Assembly: GCA_003476705.1 (NCBI GenBank)
Contig: DMVM01000162.1
Coordinates: 1 to 8,798 of the forward strand
From: Coprothermobacter sp.
Lineage (GTDB): Bacteria > Coprothermobacterota > Coprothermobacteria > Coprothermobacterales > Coprothermobacteraceae
Direction: 5' to 3'
Length of the DNA stretch: 8,798 bases
The notes under the pieces are model-generated. The model searched no databases, was not told where the DNA came from, and saw nothing but the letters and a program-made list of their open reading frames with translations. Positions 1-6,184 of the stretch are shown piece by piece (within the stretch, counting starts at the first letter, position 1; each line of letters opens with the position of its first letter). The translations under genes and the position numbers were made by a program.

Positions 1-862
1 TGGCAGCAAAAATACCAACCACCATGGTCATAAGCTGATTGCCGTAGTTAAGTGCAGCAATGCTTCCCACAGGTAAGAATGAAGCCATTATCTGGTCCAC
101 AAGCACATTTACGTACTGCACCGAGCTTCCAAGTAATATGGGAAAAGCTAATACCAAAAACTCTTTGACATAAGGGCTTTTGAAATCAACAAACGGACGA
201 AAAAAACCTGTGTTCTTGCTAGATATTCTTAGTAGTGGGATCAAAACAAAAACAGCAGCACCTAAAATGGTTCCTAATGCCAGAAGAAAAATACTTTGAT
301 GGGGGAAAACGAAGTAAGCTAGCATTATGAATAGTAGTATGATGAAGTTTTGCATCGGGGCTGAAACCATATAAGGAACGAAGTCTTTGTAGGCTTGGCT
401 TAATCCTGTGAGCATGCCATTCATGACAATGAAAAGGGTGGAAAAAGCAGTAAACCTGAGAAAGTAAACGGCTGAATTAAAACGTGCTCCGCTTTCGCTC
501 AAGAAACCGGGCGCGAATACTGCAACAAAAGGCTGTGGAAAAATGCATAAGATGAGAGAAAAAATGAACAAAGCACACGCTGTAGTGCCTACAATTGCGT
601 TGGCAGCCTGCCAAGCGCTTTGTTCGTCCTTTTCGTGCCTAAGTTTCATAAAAAGAGGAATTAGCCCCGCTGAAGTGGAAGCATTTAATAAGCTACCTAG
701 CTGGTTTGGGATGTATTGAGAAATGTTGTATGCATCGCGAATACCACTTAGACCATAGAGTGAAGCCAAGGCTACTTCTCGCAAGAAGCCTGTCACGCGG
801 CTAATTAGCACAGCAACGGTTACTTGCCCCGTTGCTTTTCTCAAGCTTGGTTGGTTTTCCAT
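1..862 (-). CDS. MurJ/MviN-family lipid flippase, N-terminal 287 residues (3' end beyond window)
   Basis: The reading frame stays open from 862 to the left window edge, so the C-terminal part (about 40% of a typical 450-520 residue family member) is missing. It is a polytopic membrane protein of the MOP superfamily, the group that flips lipid II or other undecaprenyl-linked glycans across the cytoplasmic membrane. Family signatures visible are SRVTGFLRE at residues 21-29, the DAY motif with D43, IPNQL at 51-55, and the region around 250-285 (VDQIMASFLPVGSIAALNY). Compared ungapped with E. coli MurJ as I remember it, R22, R28 and D43 match R18, R24 and D39, but G56 replaces R52 and Q276 replaces R270. 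Those arginines are essential in E. coli, so it may move a different lipid-linked substrate. Start: an in-frame TAA lies just before ATG 868. ATG 862 is preferred because a promoter -10 ends at 868 and there is no ribosome binding site, suggesting a leaderless mRNA. Family assignment is firm; substrate and the murJ symbol are not. Confidence 0.85.
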   Translation of the reverse strand, partial: MENQPSLRKATGQVTVAVLISRVTGFLREVALASLYGLSGIRDAYNISQYIPNQLGSLLNASTSAGLIPLFMKLRHEKDEQSAWQAANAIVGTTACALFIFSLILCIFPQPFVAVFAPGFLSESGARFNSAVYFLRFTAFSTLFIVMNGMLTGLSQAYKDFVPYMVSAPMQNFIILLFIMLAYFVFPHQSIFLLALGTILGAAVFVLIPLLRISSKNTGFFRPFVDFKSPYVKEFLVLAFPILLGSSVQYVNVLVDQIMASFLPVGSIAALNYGNQLMTMVVGIFAA

Positions 863-867
863 AGGCA

Positions 868-896
868 TTTATATGTTAGCATGAAGCGCATTCCAA
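868..896 (-). promoter_or_regulatory. Putative promoter of the MurJ-like gene
   Basis: On the minus strand TTGGAA (896-891) is followed by a 17-base spacer and TATAAA (873-868). The predicted transcription start falls within a base or two of ATG 862, and no Shine-Dalgarno-like sequence lies between. This suggests leaderless initiation. The -35 matches consensus at only four of six positions, and an alternative -10 (TGC plus TAACAT, 881-873) overlaps it. Confidence 0.45.
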
Positions 897-938
897 ACAT
901 AAAGCCCTTTGTAAAGACCTTCAGCTCTGTGCTAACAT
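873..938. repeat. 9-bp perfect inverted repeat flanking the divergent promoters
   Basis: TGCTAACAT occurs on the plus strand at 930-938 and on the minus strand at 881-873, arms facing outward, with 48 bp between. The plus-strand copy sits exactly where the extended -10 of the tRNA gene is expected. The minus-strand copy sits just upstream of the flippase start codon. It may be a mirrored promoter element or a regulator site. No known motif is recognised. Confidence 0.5.
909..938 (+). promoter_or_regulatory. Putative extended -10 promoter of tRNA-Ser
   Basis: TTGTAA (909-914), an 18-base spacer ending in TGC (930-932), then TAACAT (933-938). The predicted start, about seven bases after the -10, is at or next to G945, the first base of the mature tRNA. 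The glnA promoter at 7753-7782 has the same layout (TTG-type -35, 18-base spacer, TGC before the -10). Confidence 0.45.
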
Positions 939-944
939 TTAAGC

Positions 945-1034
945 GGAGGGGTGCCCGAACCTGGCAAGGGCCCGGACTCGAAATCCGAGGGCAGCCTTGT
1001 GGCTGTGTGGGTTCAAATCCCACCCCCTCCGCCA
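945..1034 (+). tRNA. tRNA-Ser(CGA), with encoded CCA
   Basis: Class II tRNA of 90 bases. The acceptor stem GGAGGGG (945-951) pairs with CCCCTCC (1024-1030), followed by discriminator G1031, typical of serine tRNAs, and encoded CCA at 1032-1034. U8 is present. The D stem is three pairs (CCC 954-956 with GGG 968-970). The anticodon loop is CTCGAAA (977-983) with anticodon CGA at 979-981, reading UCG. The anticodon stem 972-976/984-988 has one mismatch at its base (C972 with A988). The long variable arm CAGCC-TTGT-GGCTG (992-1005) is diagnostic of Ser/Leu/Tyr tRNAs. The T arm is GTGGG-TTCAAAT-CCCAC (1007-1023). The gene converges on kbl with a 22-base gap and shows no obvious terminator. Confidence 0.97.
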
Positions 1035-1056
1035 AAGGGTTAATTAGGGTACGTGG

Positions 1057-2241
1057 CTAAGGTTGGATTACGCCGAGTTCTTTCCCCACAGCAGTAAACT
1101 GCTCCACAGCAAAATCAAGATCGTCTCGGCTGTGAGTAGCCGAAATCATGACACGCATGCGGGCTTTGCCCTTCGGGACAGTGGGGTAACTAATAGCTTG
1201 AGCAAAAACGTTTCTTTCAAAGAGTTTCTTTGAAAACTCCTGTGTTGTGATTTCGTCGCCAATCATGACGGGTGTTATGGGTGTTTGGCTGTTACCCAAA
1301 TCGAAACCAGCTTTTCTCATGTGTTCCTTAAAATAGTTGGCGTTGTCCCAAAGTTTCTTTACTAGTTCGTCGGACTCCTGGAGGATTCTTACTGCTTCCA
1401 TGGAGGCGTAAACGTCTGCAGCAGTGGGAGCAGACGAGAAAAGTAGGGGTCTGGCTTTTTGTTTGAGCAGTTCTGCTAGTAGTTTGCTACCAGCAGCAAA
1501 GCCACCTACTACGCCAAAAGCCTTGGATAATGTACCTATTTCCACATCCACACGGCCCTGTAAACCAAAGTAGTCCACTATGCCGCGTCCTGAATCACCA
1601 AGTACTCCTTCACCGTGAGCATCATCTACGTAAAGGATGCACTGGTGCCTATCTGCCAAATCAGCTAACTTGTTCATGGGTGCTATGTCTCCATCCATGG
1701 AGAAAACACCGTCTGTGATAATCATTGCCTTTTTGTAGTTTTGTCTTTCCTGCTTTAAAAGTTCTTCCAAGGTTTGAACATTCAAGTGGGGATATCTTAT
1801 GATCTTAGCTCTACTAAGTCTGCAACCATCGATTATGGAAGCGTGATTCAACTCGTCTGAAAAGATGGCATCTCCTTCGCCAACCAAGGCAGGTATGGTG
1901 CCTAAATTTGCGCAAAAGCCCGATTGATAAAGAACAGCCGCTTCAGCTCCCTTGAATTCTGCCAGCATTTCTTCTAATTTTTCCTGAGGTAGCTGATCAC
2001 CGGCAATAGTTCTCACTGCTGCAGGTCCAGCTCCATAGTCATCTATGCCTTTCTTTGCCGCTTCCTTCAATCTGGGGTGGTTTGCAAAACCCAAGTAGTT
2101 GTTGGAGGAAAGGTTCAAGACCTTTTTGCCGTCCACAATGATCCATGCACCTTGGGGCGAGCCAATTTTTCTGATGGTCACGTACAGCCCTTGTTCCCTG
2201 CGTTCGTTCAATTCTCTCTGGAATTCTTCCACAGGCATCAT
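1057..2241 (-). CDS. kbl: Glycine C-acetyltransferase (2-amino-3-ketobutyrate CoA ligase), alpha-oxoamine synthase family
   Basis: A 394-residue fold-type I PLP enzyme, about the usual length for Kbl/BioF proteins. The family reaction joins acetyl-CoA and glycine to give 2-amino-3-ketobutyrate, or runs in reverse to cleave it during threonine breakdown. Visible motifs are NNYLG (47-51), the substrate-pocket LNHASIIDG (131-139) with cofactor-stacking H133, [10 protein letters not shown] (176-185), DDAHG (206-210) with the PLP-binding aspartate, and GTLSKAFG (236-243) where K240 forms the Schiff base. The C-terminal part ([23 protein letters not shown]) resembles Kbl more than BioF, but related thermophile enzymes can have both activities, so 8-amino-7-oxononanoate synthase activity is not excluded. 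No threonine dehydrogenase or biotin gene is adjacent. AGGAGG at 2257-2252 lies ten bases before the first of two tandem ATG codons. It is transcribed divergently from lgt and appears to be monocistronic. Confidence 0.88.
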   Translation of the reverse strand: MMPVEEFQRELNERREQGLYVTIRKIGSPQGAWIIVDGKKVLNLSSNNYLGFANHPRLKEAAKKGIDDYGAGPAAVRTIAGDQLPQEKLEEMLAEFKGAEAAVLYQSGFCANLGTIPALVGEGDAIFSDELNHASIIDGCRLSRAKIIRYPHLNVQTLEELLKQERQNYKKAMIITDGVFSMDGDIAPMNKLADLADRHQCILYVDDAHGEGVLGDSGRGIVDYFGLQGRVDVEIGTLSKAFGVVGGFAAGSKLLAELLKQKARPLLFSSAPTAADVYASMEAVRILQESDELVKKLWDNANYFKEHMRKAGFDLGNSQTPITPVMIGDEITTQEFSKKLFERNVFAQAISYPTVPKGKARMRVMISATHSRDDLDFAVEQFTAVGKELGVIQP

Positions 2242-2251
2242 AGTGTTACCG

Positions 2252-2257
2252 CCTCCT
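2252..2257 (-). promoter_or_regulatory. Ribosome binding site of kbl
   Basis: AGGAGG on the minus strand (2257-2252), ten bases before ATG 2241 and thirteen before ATG 2238. It supports a start at the first of the two tandem methionines, though the second remains possible. Confidence 0.75.
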
Positions 2258-2269
2258 TAATCTTCATTT

Positions 2270-2278
2270 AGTATAATA
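2270..2278 (-). promoter_or_regulatory. Putative -10 region of kbl
   Basis: On the minus strand TATTAT (2278-2273) and TATACT (2275-2270) overlap. Either would give a leader of about 21-25 bases containing the kbl ribosome binding site. No convincing -35 is seen at normal spacing. The box physically overlaps the lgt -10 on the other strand. Confidence 0.35.
2272..2277 (+). promoter_or_regulatory. Putative consensus -10 box of lgt
   Basis: A perfect TATAAT lies seven bases upstream of ATG 2285, so the predicted transcription start coincides with the start codon. No ribosome binding site precedes lgt. A recognisable -35 is absent at 17-18 bases. The start codon sits inside the 8-bp palindrome CTCATGAG (2282-2289). 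Confidence 0.5.
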
Positions 2279-2284
2279 TGACTC

Positions 2285-3172
2285 ATGAGAAAAATAAGAC
2301 TGTTCTACAGTTTTCTTTGGCTTGTGTTTATTCTACTAAGTGCATATGTTTTCACGTTTTTCCCCGGAACCAAGACAATTCCAAGCAAGTTGGGGCCATT
2401 TCAGCTATATGCAGTCATGATAACGATGGGAGCCATATTCGCTTACTTAGCGGCATTGCTTCTTGGTCCAGTGAAAGGCATTGAGGAAGAGCTCATTGAC
2501 AAATTTGCTTTAGTTGCCATACCTTTTGGCTTAGTGGGAGCGCGACTTGGGTTTGTTTTGCAAAATGCTGAATATTACCAAAATCGTCCGCTAGAAGTTA
2601 TTGGAATAACTCCAGATGGTTTTGGCCTTTCAGGACTCTCCATACATGGAGTCATTGTTGCCGGTGTTCTATGTTTGCTGCTTTTCTATGGATGGGTTGG
2701 TCTTAAAACATTGGATTTAGGCGACTTAGGTGCTACTATACTGCTTATTGGTCAAGCTTTCGGTCGTTTCGGGAATTTCTTTAACCAGGAGCTTTACGGT
2801 TACCCTACCAATGTGCCCTGGAAAATGTTCATCGACCCAGCACACCGATTGGCTGGGTATTATGATCAAGCTTTCTATCACCCCACGTTTTTCTACGAGG
2901 GGTTCTTGTGCTTGTTGGGAGCGACCATTCTTGCATACAGGTTCCTACATAAAAGAAGATTCAGGGGTCAAATTGTTTTGGAATACCTCGTGCTTTACAG
3001 TTTAATAAGGTTCGTTGTGGAGTTTTTCCGCATAGAGCCCCCGTCACTGTGGGGGCTCCATACGGCACAGCTACTGTCGCTGGTTATTATAGTCTTTTGT
3101 GGAGTTATGTACGTACTGACTCTGAAATTTGGACAAAAACTCTTCGTTGTCGAGGCCCGTCAAACTCCATAA
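2285..3172 (+). CDS. lgt: Phosphatidylglycerol--prolipoprotein diacylglyceryl transferase
   Basis: A 295-residue inner-membrane enzyme with about seven hydrophobic segments, the usual length for Lgt. It transfers diacylglycerol from phosphatidylglycerol to the lipobox cysteine of prolipoproteins, the first step of lipoprotein maturation. The Prosite-type signature GRFGNFFNQELYG is at 160-172. Matching remembered E. coli residues, H121 corresponds to H103, R161 to R143, N164 to N146, E169 to E151, G172 to G154, E205 (in HPTFFYEG) to E202, R242 to R239, E246 to E243 and R249 to R246, so the active site is complete. GLSIHG at 117-122 is also typical. Start: ATG 2285 gives a natural first membrane segment. 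The ATG at 2278 is in another frame. With no Shine-Dalgarno site and a -10 box at 2272-2277, the message is probably leaderless. The last 22 codons overlap the YjbQ-family gene antisense. A GC-rich hairpin at 3035-3058 lies within the coding sequence. Confidence 0.96.
   Translation: MRKIRLFYSFLWLVFILLSAYVFTFFPGTKTIPSKLGPFQLYAVMITMGAIFAYLAALLLGPVKGIEEELIDKFALVAIPFGLVGARLGFVLQNAEYYQNRPLEVIGITPDGFGLSGLSIHGVIVAGVLCLLLFYGWVGLKTLDLGDLGATILLIGQAFGRFGNFFNQELYGYPTNVPWKMFIDPAHRLAGYYDQAFYHPTFFYEGFLCLLGATILAYRFLHKRRFRGQIVLEYLVLYSLIRFVVEFFRIEPPSLWGLHTAQLLSLVIIVFCGVMYVLTLKFGQKLFVVEARQTP
3035..3058 (-). terminator. Perfect 8-bp GC-rich hairpin 46 bases after the stop of the minus-strand operon, inside lgt
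   Basis: GAGCCCCC (3035-3042) and GGGGGCTC (3051-3058) form a perfect 8-bp stem with an 8-base loop. On the minus strand it begins 46 bases past the TAA of the YjbQ-family gene, where an operon terminator or 3'-protecting hairpin is expected. It is not followed by a T-tract (the next bases are TATGCGGAAA), so a classical intrinsic terminator is doubtful. On the plus strand it encodes EPPSLWGL of Lgt. Confidence 0.35.
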
Positions 3173-3506
3173 AGAAGATGCCCTGCCAAGTTCCTAATGA
3201 AAGTTTGCCTTGGTGAATAGGCACGGTTATCGATGAACCTACTACTGAGCACAAAAAGTGGGCATCGGAGTTCCCTTCCAAATGTGTCCATTCCATTCCG
3301 GCTGTGAGCTTAACTAGAGCATTCATGATGTCATGGATGACCGACGGGTCTGCATGCTCATTTACAGTGATCCCTGCTGTGGTATGGGGCACGTAGACCG
3401 CGCAAATGCCTTCACTCACGCCAGAGTTATGGACCACATCTTCTATGTCCCGGGTTATGTCAACTGCTGCACGCCTAGAAGGTGTTCTCACTGATAGCTC
3501 AATCAT
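3105..3506 (-). CDS. YjbQ/UPF0047 family protein
   Basis: A small globular protein of 133 residues, the normal size for UPF0047/YjbQ. The conserved pattern is complete: HTTAGITVNEHADP (41-54), the H75-x-E77-GNSDAH83 block, GKLSLGTWQGI (100-110) and EFDGPRQRR (114-122). H41, H75, E77, D81 and H83 are the likely metal and active-site residues. Family members are annotated as secondary thiamine-phosphate synthases because E. coli YjbQ shows weak activity of that type; the physiological role is unsettled. Start: ATG 3506 has GGGAG seven bases upstream (3518-3514) and gives the standard N-terminus. An upstream TTG at 3536 would add ten residues and is unlikely. The start overlaps the end of the OsmC-family gene by eight bases, suggesting translational coupling. 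It is the last gene of the operon, and its final 22 residues, including the conserved DGPR motif, are encoded antisense to the end of lgt. Confidence 0.92.
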   Translation of the reverse strand: MIELSVRTPSRRAAVDITRDIEDVVHNSGVSEGICAVYVPHTTAGITVNEHADPSVIHDIMNALVKLTAGMEWTHLEGNSDAHFLCSVVGSSITVPIHQGKLSLGTWQGIFFMEFDGPRQRRVFVQISESVRT

Positions 3507-3921
3507 GGCGTATCTCCCAACGAATCTCTTTTTCAATATCAGGTCTTAAAGTTGCTGATACGCCGCAGTACTTTTGCTGAGAAAGTTCTATGGCTTTTTT
3601 GAGGTTCTCCCCATTTACATTTCCGTATGCTACATAAGTCAATATGACCTTCTTCACGTATTTTGGATGTTCTTCAGCGCTTTCTCCTTCAACGTTTACT
3701 ACTAGTTTTTCTAAAGGTTCCTGCATTTTCTTTAAAATGGAAATTACGTCCATAGCGGTGCAACCTGCTAACGCAGCTAGTAGCACTTCTTTAGGTCTTG
3801 GTCCCTGCTCCAGTCCTCCGTTGTCCTTGGAGCTGTCCATAACAAAGGCGAATCCACTCCCTGTGCGTGCTAAAAGCTGCATTCCTTCGACTTCACGAAC
3901 TTCCACTTTTAACGTACCCAT
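3499..3921 (-). CDS. OsmC/Ohr-family protein
   Basis: A 140-residue cytoplasmic protein of the OsmC/Ohr fold, typical length. Family members are thiol-dependent hydroperoxide reductases or less-studied YhfA-like relatives. The two redox cysteines are present: C54 in AALAGCTAMD (49-58), at the start of the central helix, and C119 in KYCGVSATL (117-125). PRPKEVLLAALAGC is the usual helix-entry motif. The sequence looks closer to the general OsmC/YhfA group than to Ohr, so a defined peroxide substrate should not be assumed. AAGGAGGTG lies nine bases before ATG 3921, within the 43-base gap after the membrane-protein gene. It is the fourth gene of the operon and is coupled to the YjbQ-family gene by an 8-base overlap. 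Confidence 0.9.
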   Translation of the reverse strand: MGTLKVEVREVEGMQLLARTGSGFAFVMDSSKDNGGLEQGPRPKEVLLAALAGCTAMDVISILKKMQEPLEKLVVNVEGESAEEHPKYVKKVILTYVAYGNVNGENLKKAIELSQQKYCGVSATLRPDIEKEIRWEIRHD

Positions 3922-3964
3922 GCAGACTTACACCTCCTTTAACTTATCCATACCGCAAAAGTTC

Positions 3965-6184
3965 TCACTCTATGCTAGTAAGCGAGCTCTCTATGGATTT
4001 TTGTATACTTGCCATTTGGTTGCGCATTTCGATCAACCCTTCGTTTGTTGTAATGGCAAGAACTTCTTGAGCATGTTTTATGTGGTCTAGAGCTTTGTTT
4101 AGATCAGTGCGTGCAGCATCTTTGTTCCCTTGAGCTAAATAAAGTTGTGCTCGGTTTGACAGAAGAATGGCTAGATTCATGCGTGCTGAATAGAACTGAT
4201 GATCCCAGTTTACAGCTTTTTCAAAATACTCAATGGACTTATCTAACCCGCCCACTTTTGCGTAAACGTTTGCCATAGTTGCATACAAGTTTTCAGGTGC
4301 CCATGTGGTGGACTCATACTGCTGAGCCTTCGCCATGGCTGTGGCTACCACGTTATTTGCTTCATCTGGGCTAGCGGTCTGTGTTAAATCCCAATAGTAA
4401 GAAGCAGATCTAAGGTAGTTTATGGCATAGTAAGACTCGTTGGGGTTATAAGCCATGGCTTTGTCAAGAAAATACAGAGAGCTTGCAATGACCTGTGGCT
4501 TTTGTTCGTCAGTTAAAGAAGCCTGGTTAGATTCATAATACCGCATGTTCCCCAAACCGCTTCTGAAATACGACTCAGCTTTCCATGCGTTGAAATAATA
4601 GTAACCGTTGTAAAGTGAAAGTCCCAGCAAAAGAGCCCAAGCTACCAAAGTGGTCGGTTTTACCCATGGTTTTGCTTGTTTGACTTCCTCAGCCGGCTTG
4701 ACATAGATGTTGTAAGAAGCCATAGTCAGCCCGAGTAAAGCGTAGAACATCATCAAGGAAGGTAGCATGTCAAAAATGGTTACCAGGTTCGTAGCGTATG
4801 CCACCAACGCGGCAGCTATGCCTACGATAAGCATCTTTTCTTTTTTGGGCTCAGCCACTCTGAGTGTTTTGTAAAGCATTCCAGCTGCTGCTATAAAGAT
4901 CCATGCATAGAACACAAAACCTATAATGCCCACTTTAGCAAGCACGCCTAGAAAATTGTTATGTGGGTCGTCGTAGTTAACGTTTGGTTCCAGTTGTGAA
5001 AGCTCTAAGGGTTTGTACGGCATAAACCCTCGTCTGAAACTTTCAATGCCTATGCCAAATAGCCTTCCATCGAGAGTATTCTCAATAGAAAAACCAATAG
5101 TGTGTTTCCACAAAACCAAACGTGTGCCAACTGTAGAACCCAATTTCTCAGCTATGGTTACAGGTGGTAGAGAATAAATTTCGTAAACTCCAAATATGCC
5201 GACAGCTAGCACAACCACAACTAATATGGCGCTAAAGCGCCAAAGTTTTGCATGCTCGCGTTTATCTAAGAAAACTAAGTTTATAAAAGCCCACAACGTT
5301 AACCCAACACCTATGCCCAAAACAGCTGAAAGCAAATCTGTCATGCGGTTTGCTGGGAAAACCAGCAGTGTAAGAACAAAGAGTGCTAATGCAACGCCTA
5401 AAGCAGCGTACAGCCATTTCTCATTTTTCTTCTTGTCGTCACCTGTAAAGAACGTGTGAAAGGTAAGAAAACCCATTGTTAGACCTCCGAAAGCACCCAT
5501 GACACCACCTTGAGCTGTGACCATGAGACTGAAAAACTGCAGTGCAAAGCTGGTTAACCATATCCAGGTGTTGTCACTGCCAAGATCGCTTAGTAACCTT
5601 CCGAATGTGAGGAAGGTTGTGATCACCATTACGGGCCCAAAAAAGTCAGGGTTACCCATGAATCCGAATGCTTCTGTGCCGTAACCCGAAGTAAATCCTA
5701 GTGGGTCGAACCCGAAAAACTGTGATATACCTACTAGGGCATTAGCTGTTCCAAAAACAATTAAGGTGTCCACAACGATGTTGAGTAGATTCTTTCTGTC
5801 TACAACTCCAGCCAATATGAACGCTAGCGATATGGCTTGTAGTTGTACAATGAGTCCAATTTGTCGCTCGTAAACGCCTAAAAAGGATATTACGGGTGTT
5901 ATGGAAAATGCCGTGGAGAATACTAGGGACAGAGCATAGCCGATGATGGGGATAAGCAACGGAGTTTTAAGCCATTTCTGGTCTTTCCACAAACTTAGGA
6001 AAAGTATCCAAGAGCCCAATACAAGCCAAAGCCATGTAAAAACAGCAGACTTGGTCAAATCGAAAGCCCTGGTCACTGCACGAGAGTAGAATACAAGAGG
6101 AAAAACAAGAAGAATCAAACTTAGGGTCACAAGAAGTACAGGCGTTGGACCTTCAGAAGTGCGGTGCTGACTTTTTTTTGCCAT
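3965..6184 (-). CDS. O-antigen ligase/polymerase-like (Wzy_C family) membrane protein with C-terminal TPR region
   Basis: A 739-residue protein with about 14 predicted membrane segments between residues 14 and 530, then a soluble C-terminal domain. Wzy/WaaL-like proteins use undecaprenyl-diphosphate-linked glycans on the outer face of the membrane, either polymerising them or transferring them to lipid or protein. Family marks are YERQIGL (105-111), GFMGNPDFFGP (174-184), R355 and W359 in the stretch before the large external loop, and DDPHNNFLGVLAKVGIIG (405-422), with H408 the expected catalytic-type histidine. Residues about 560-710 are helical, with TPR-like units, the clearest at ENLYATMANVYAKVG and SIEYFEKAV (631-658). 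AAAGGAGG lies eight bases before ATG 6184, which directly follows the stop of the upstream gene with no gap. No glycosyltransferases are visible nearby, so whether it is a ligase, polymerase or protein O-oligosaccharyltransferase is undecided. Confidence 0.85.
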   Translation of the reverse strand: MAKKSQHRTSEGPTPVLLVTLSLILLVFPLVFYSRAVTRAFDLTKSAVFTWLWLVLGSWILFLSLWKDQKWLKTPLLIPIIGYALSLVFSTAFSITPVISFLGVYERQIGLIVQLQAISLAFILAGVVDRKNLLNIVVDTLIVFGTANALVGISQFFGFDPLGFTSGYGTEAFGFMGNPDFFGPVMVITTFLTFGRLLSDLGSDNTWIWLTSFALQFFSLMVTAQGGVMGAFGGLTMGFLTFHTFFTGDDKKKNEKWLYAALGVALALFVLTLLVFPANRMTDLLSAVLGIGVGLTLWAFINLVFLDKREHAKLWRFSAILVVVVLAVGIFGVYEIYSLPPVTIAEKLGSTVGTRLVLWKHTIGFSIENTLDGRLFGIGIESFRRGFMPYKPLELSQLEPNVNYDDPHNNFLGVLAKVGIIGFVFYAWIFIAAAGMLYKTLRVAEPKKEKMLIVGIAAALVAYATNLVTIFDMLPSLMMFYALLGLTMASYNIYVKPAEEVKQAKPWVKPTTLVAWALLLGLSLYNGYYYFNAWKAESYFRSGLGNMRYYESNQASLTDEQKPQVIASSLYFLDKAMAYNPNESYYAINYLRSASYYWDLTQTASPDEANNVVATAMAKAQQYESTTWAPENLYATMANVYAKVGGLDKSIEYFEKAVNWDHQFYSARMNLAILLSNRAQLYLAQGNKDAARTDLNKALDHIKHAQEVLAITTNEGLIEMRNQMASIQKSIESSLTSIE

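Noticed and set aside
841..1035. 64-residue open frame on the minus strand containing GVGFEPT
   Set aside because: GVGFEPT is the usual spurious translation of the antisense of a tRNA T arm. The frame is an artefact of tRNA-Ser.
824..1060. 78-residue open frame on the plus strand
   Set aside because: It crosses the flippase promoter and reads through the tRNA-Ser gene, and it has no ribosome binding site or recognisable domain.
3506..3536. TTG start extending the YjbQ-family protein by ten residues
   Set aside because: It lacks a suitable ribosome binding site and the added residues are not part of the family. ATG 3506 has GGGAG at seven bases.
3644..4090. 148-residue open frame on the plus strand
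   Set aside because: It lies antisense to the OsmC-family gene and the end of the membrane-protein gene, both of which have clear family motifs and ribosome binding sites.
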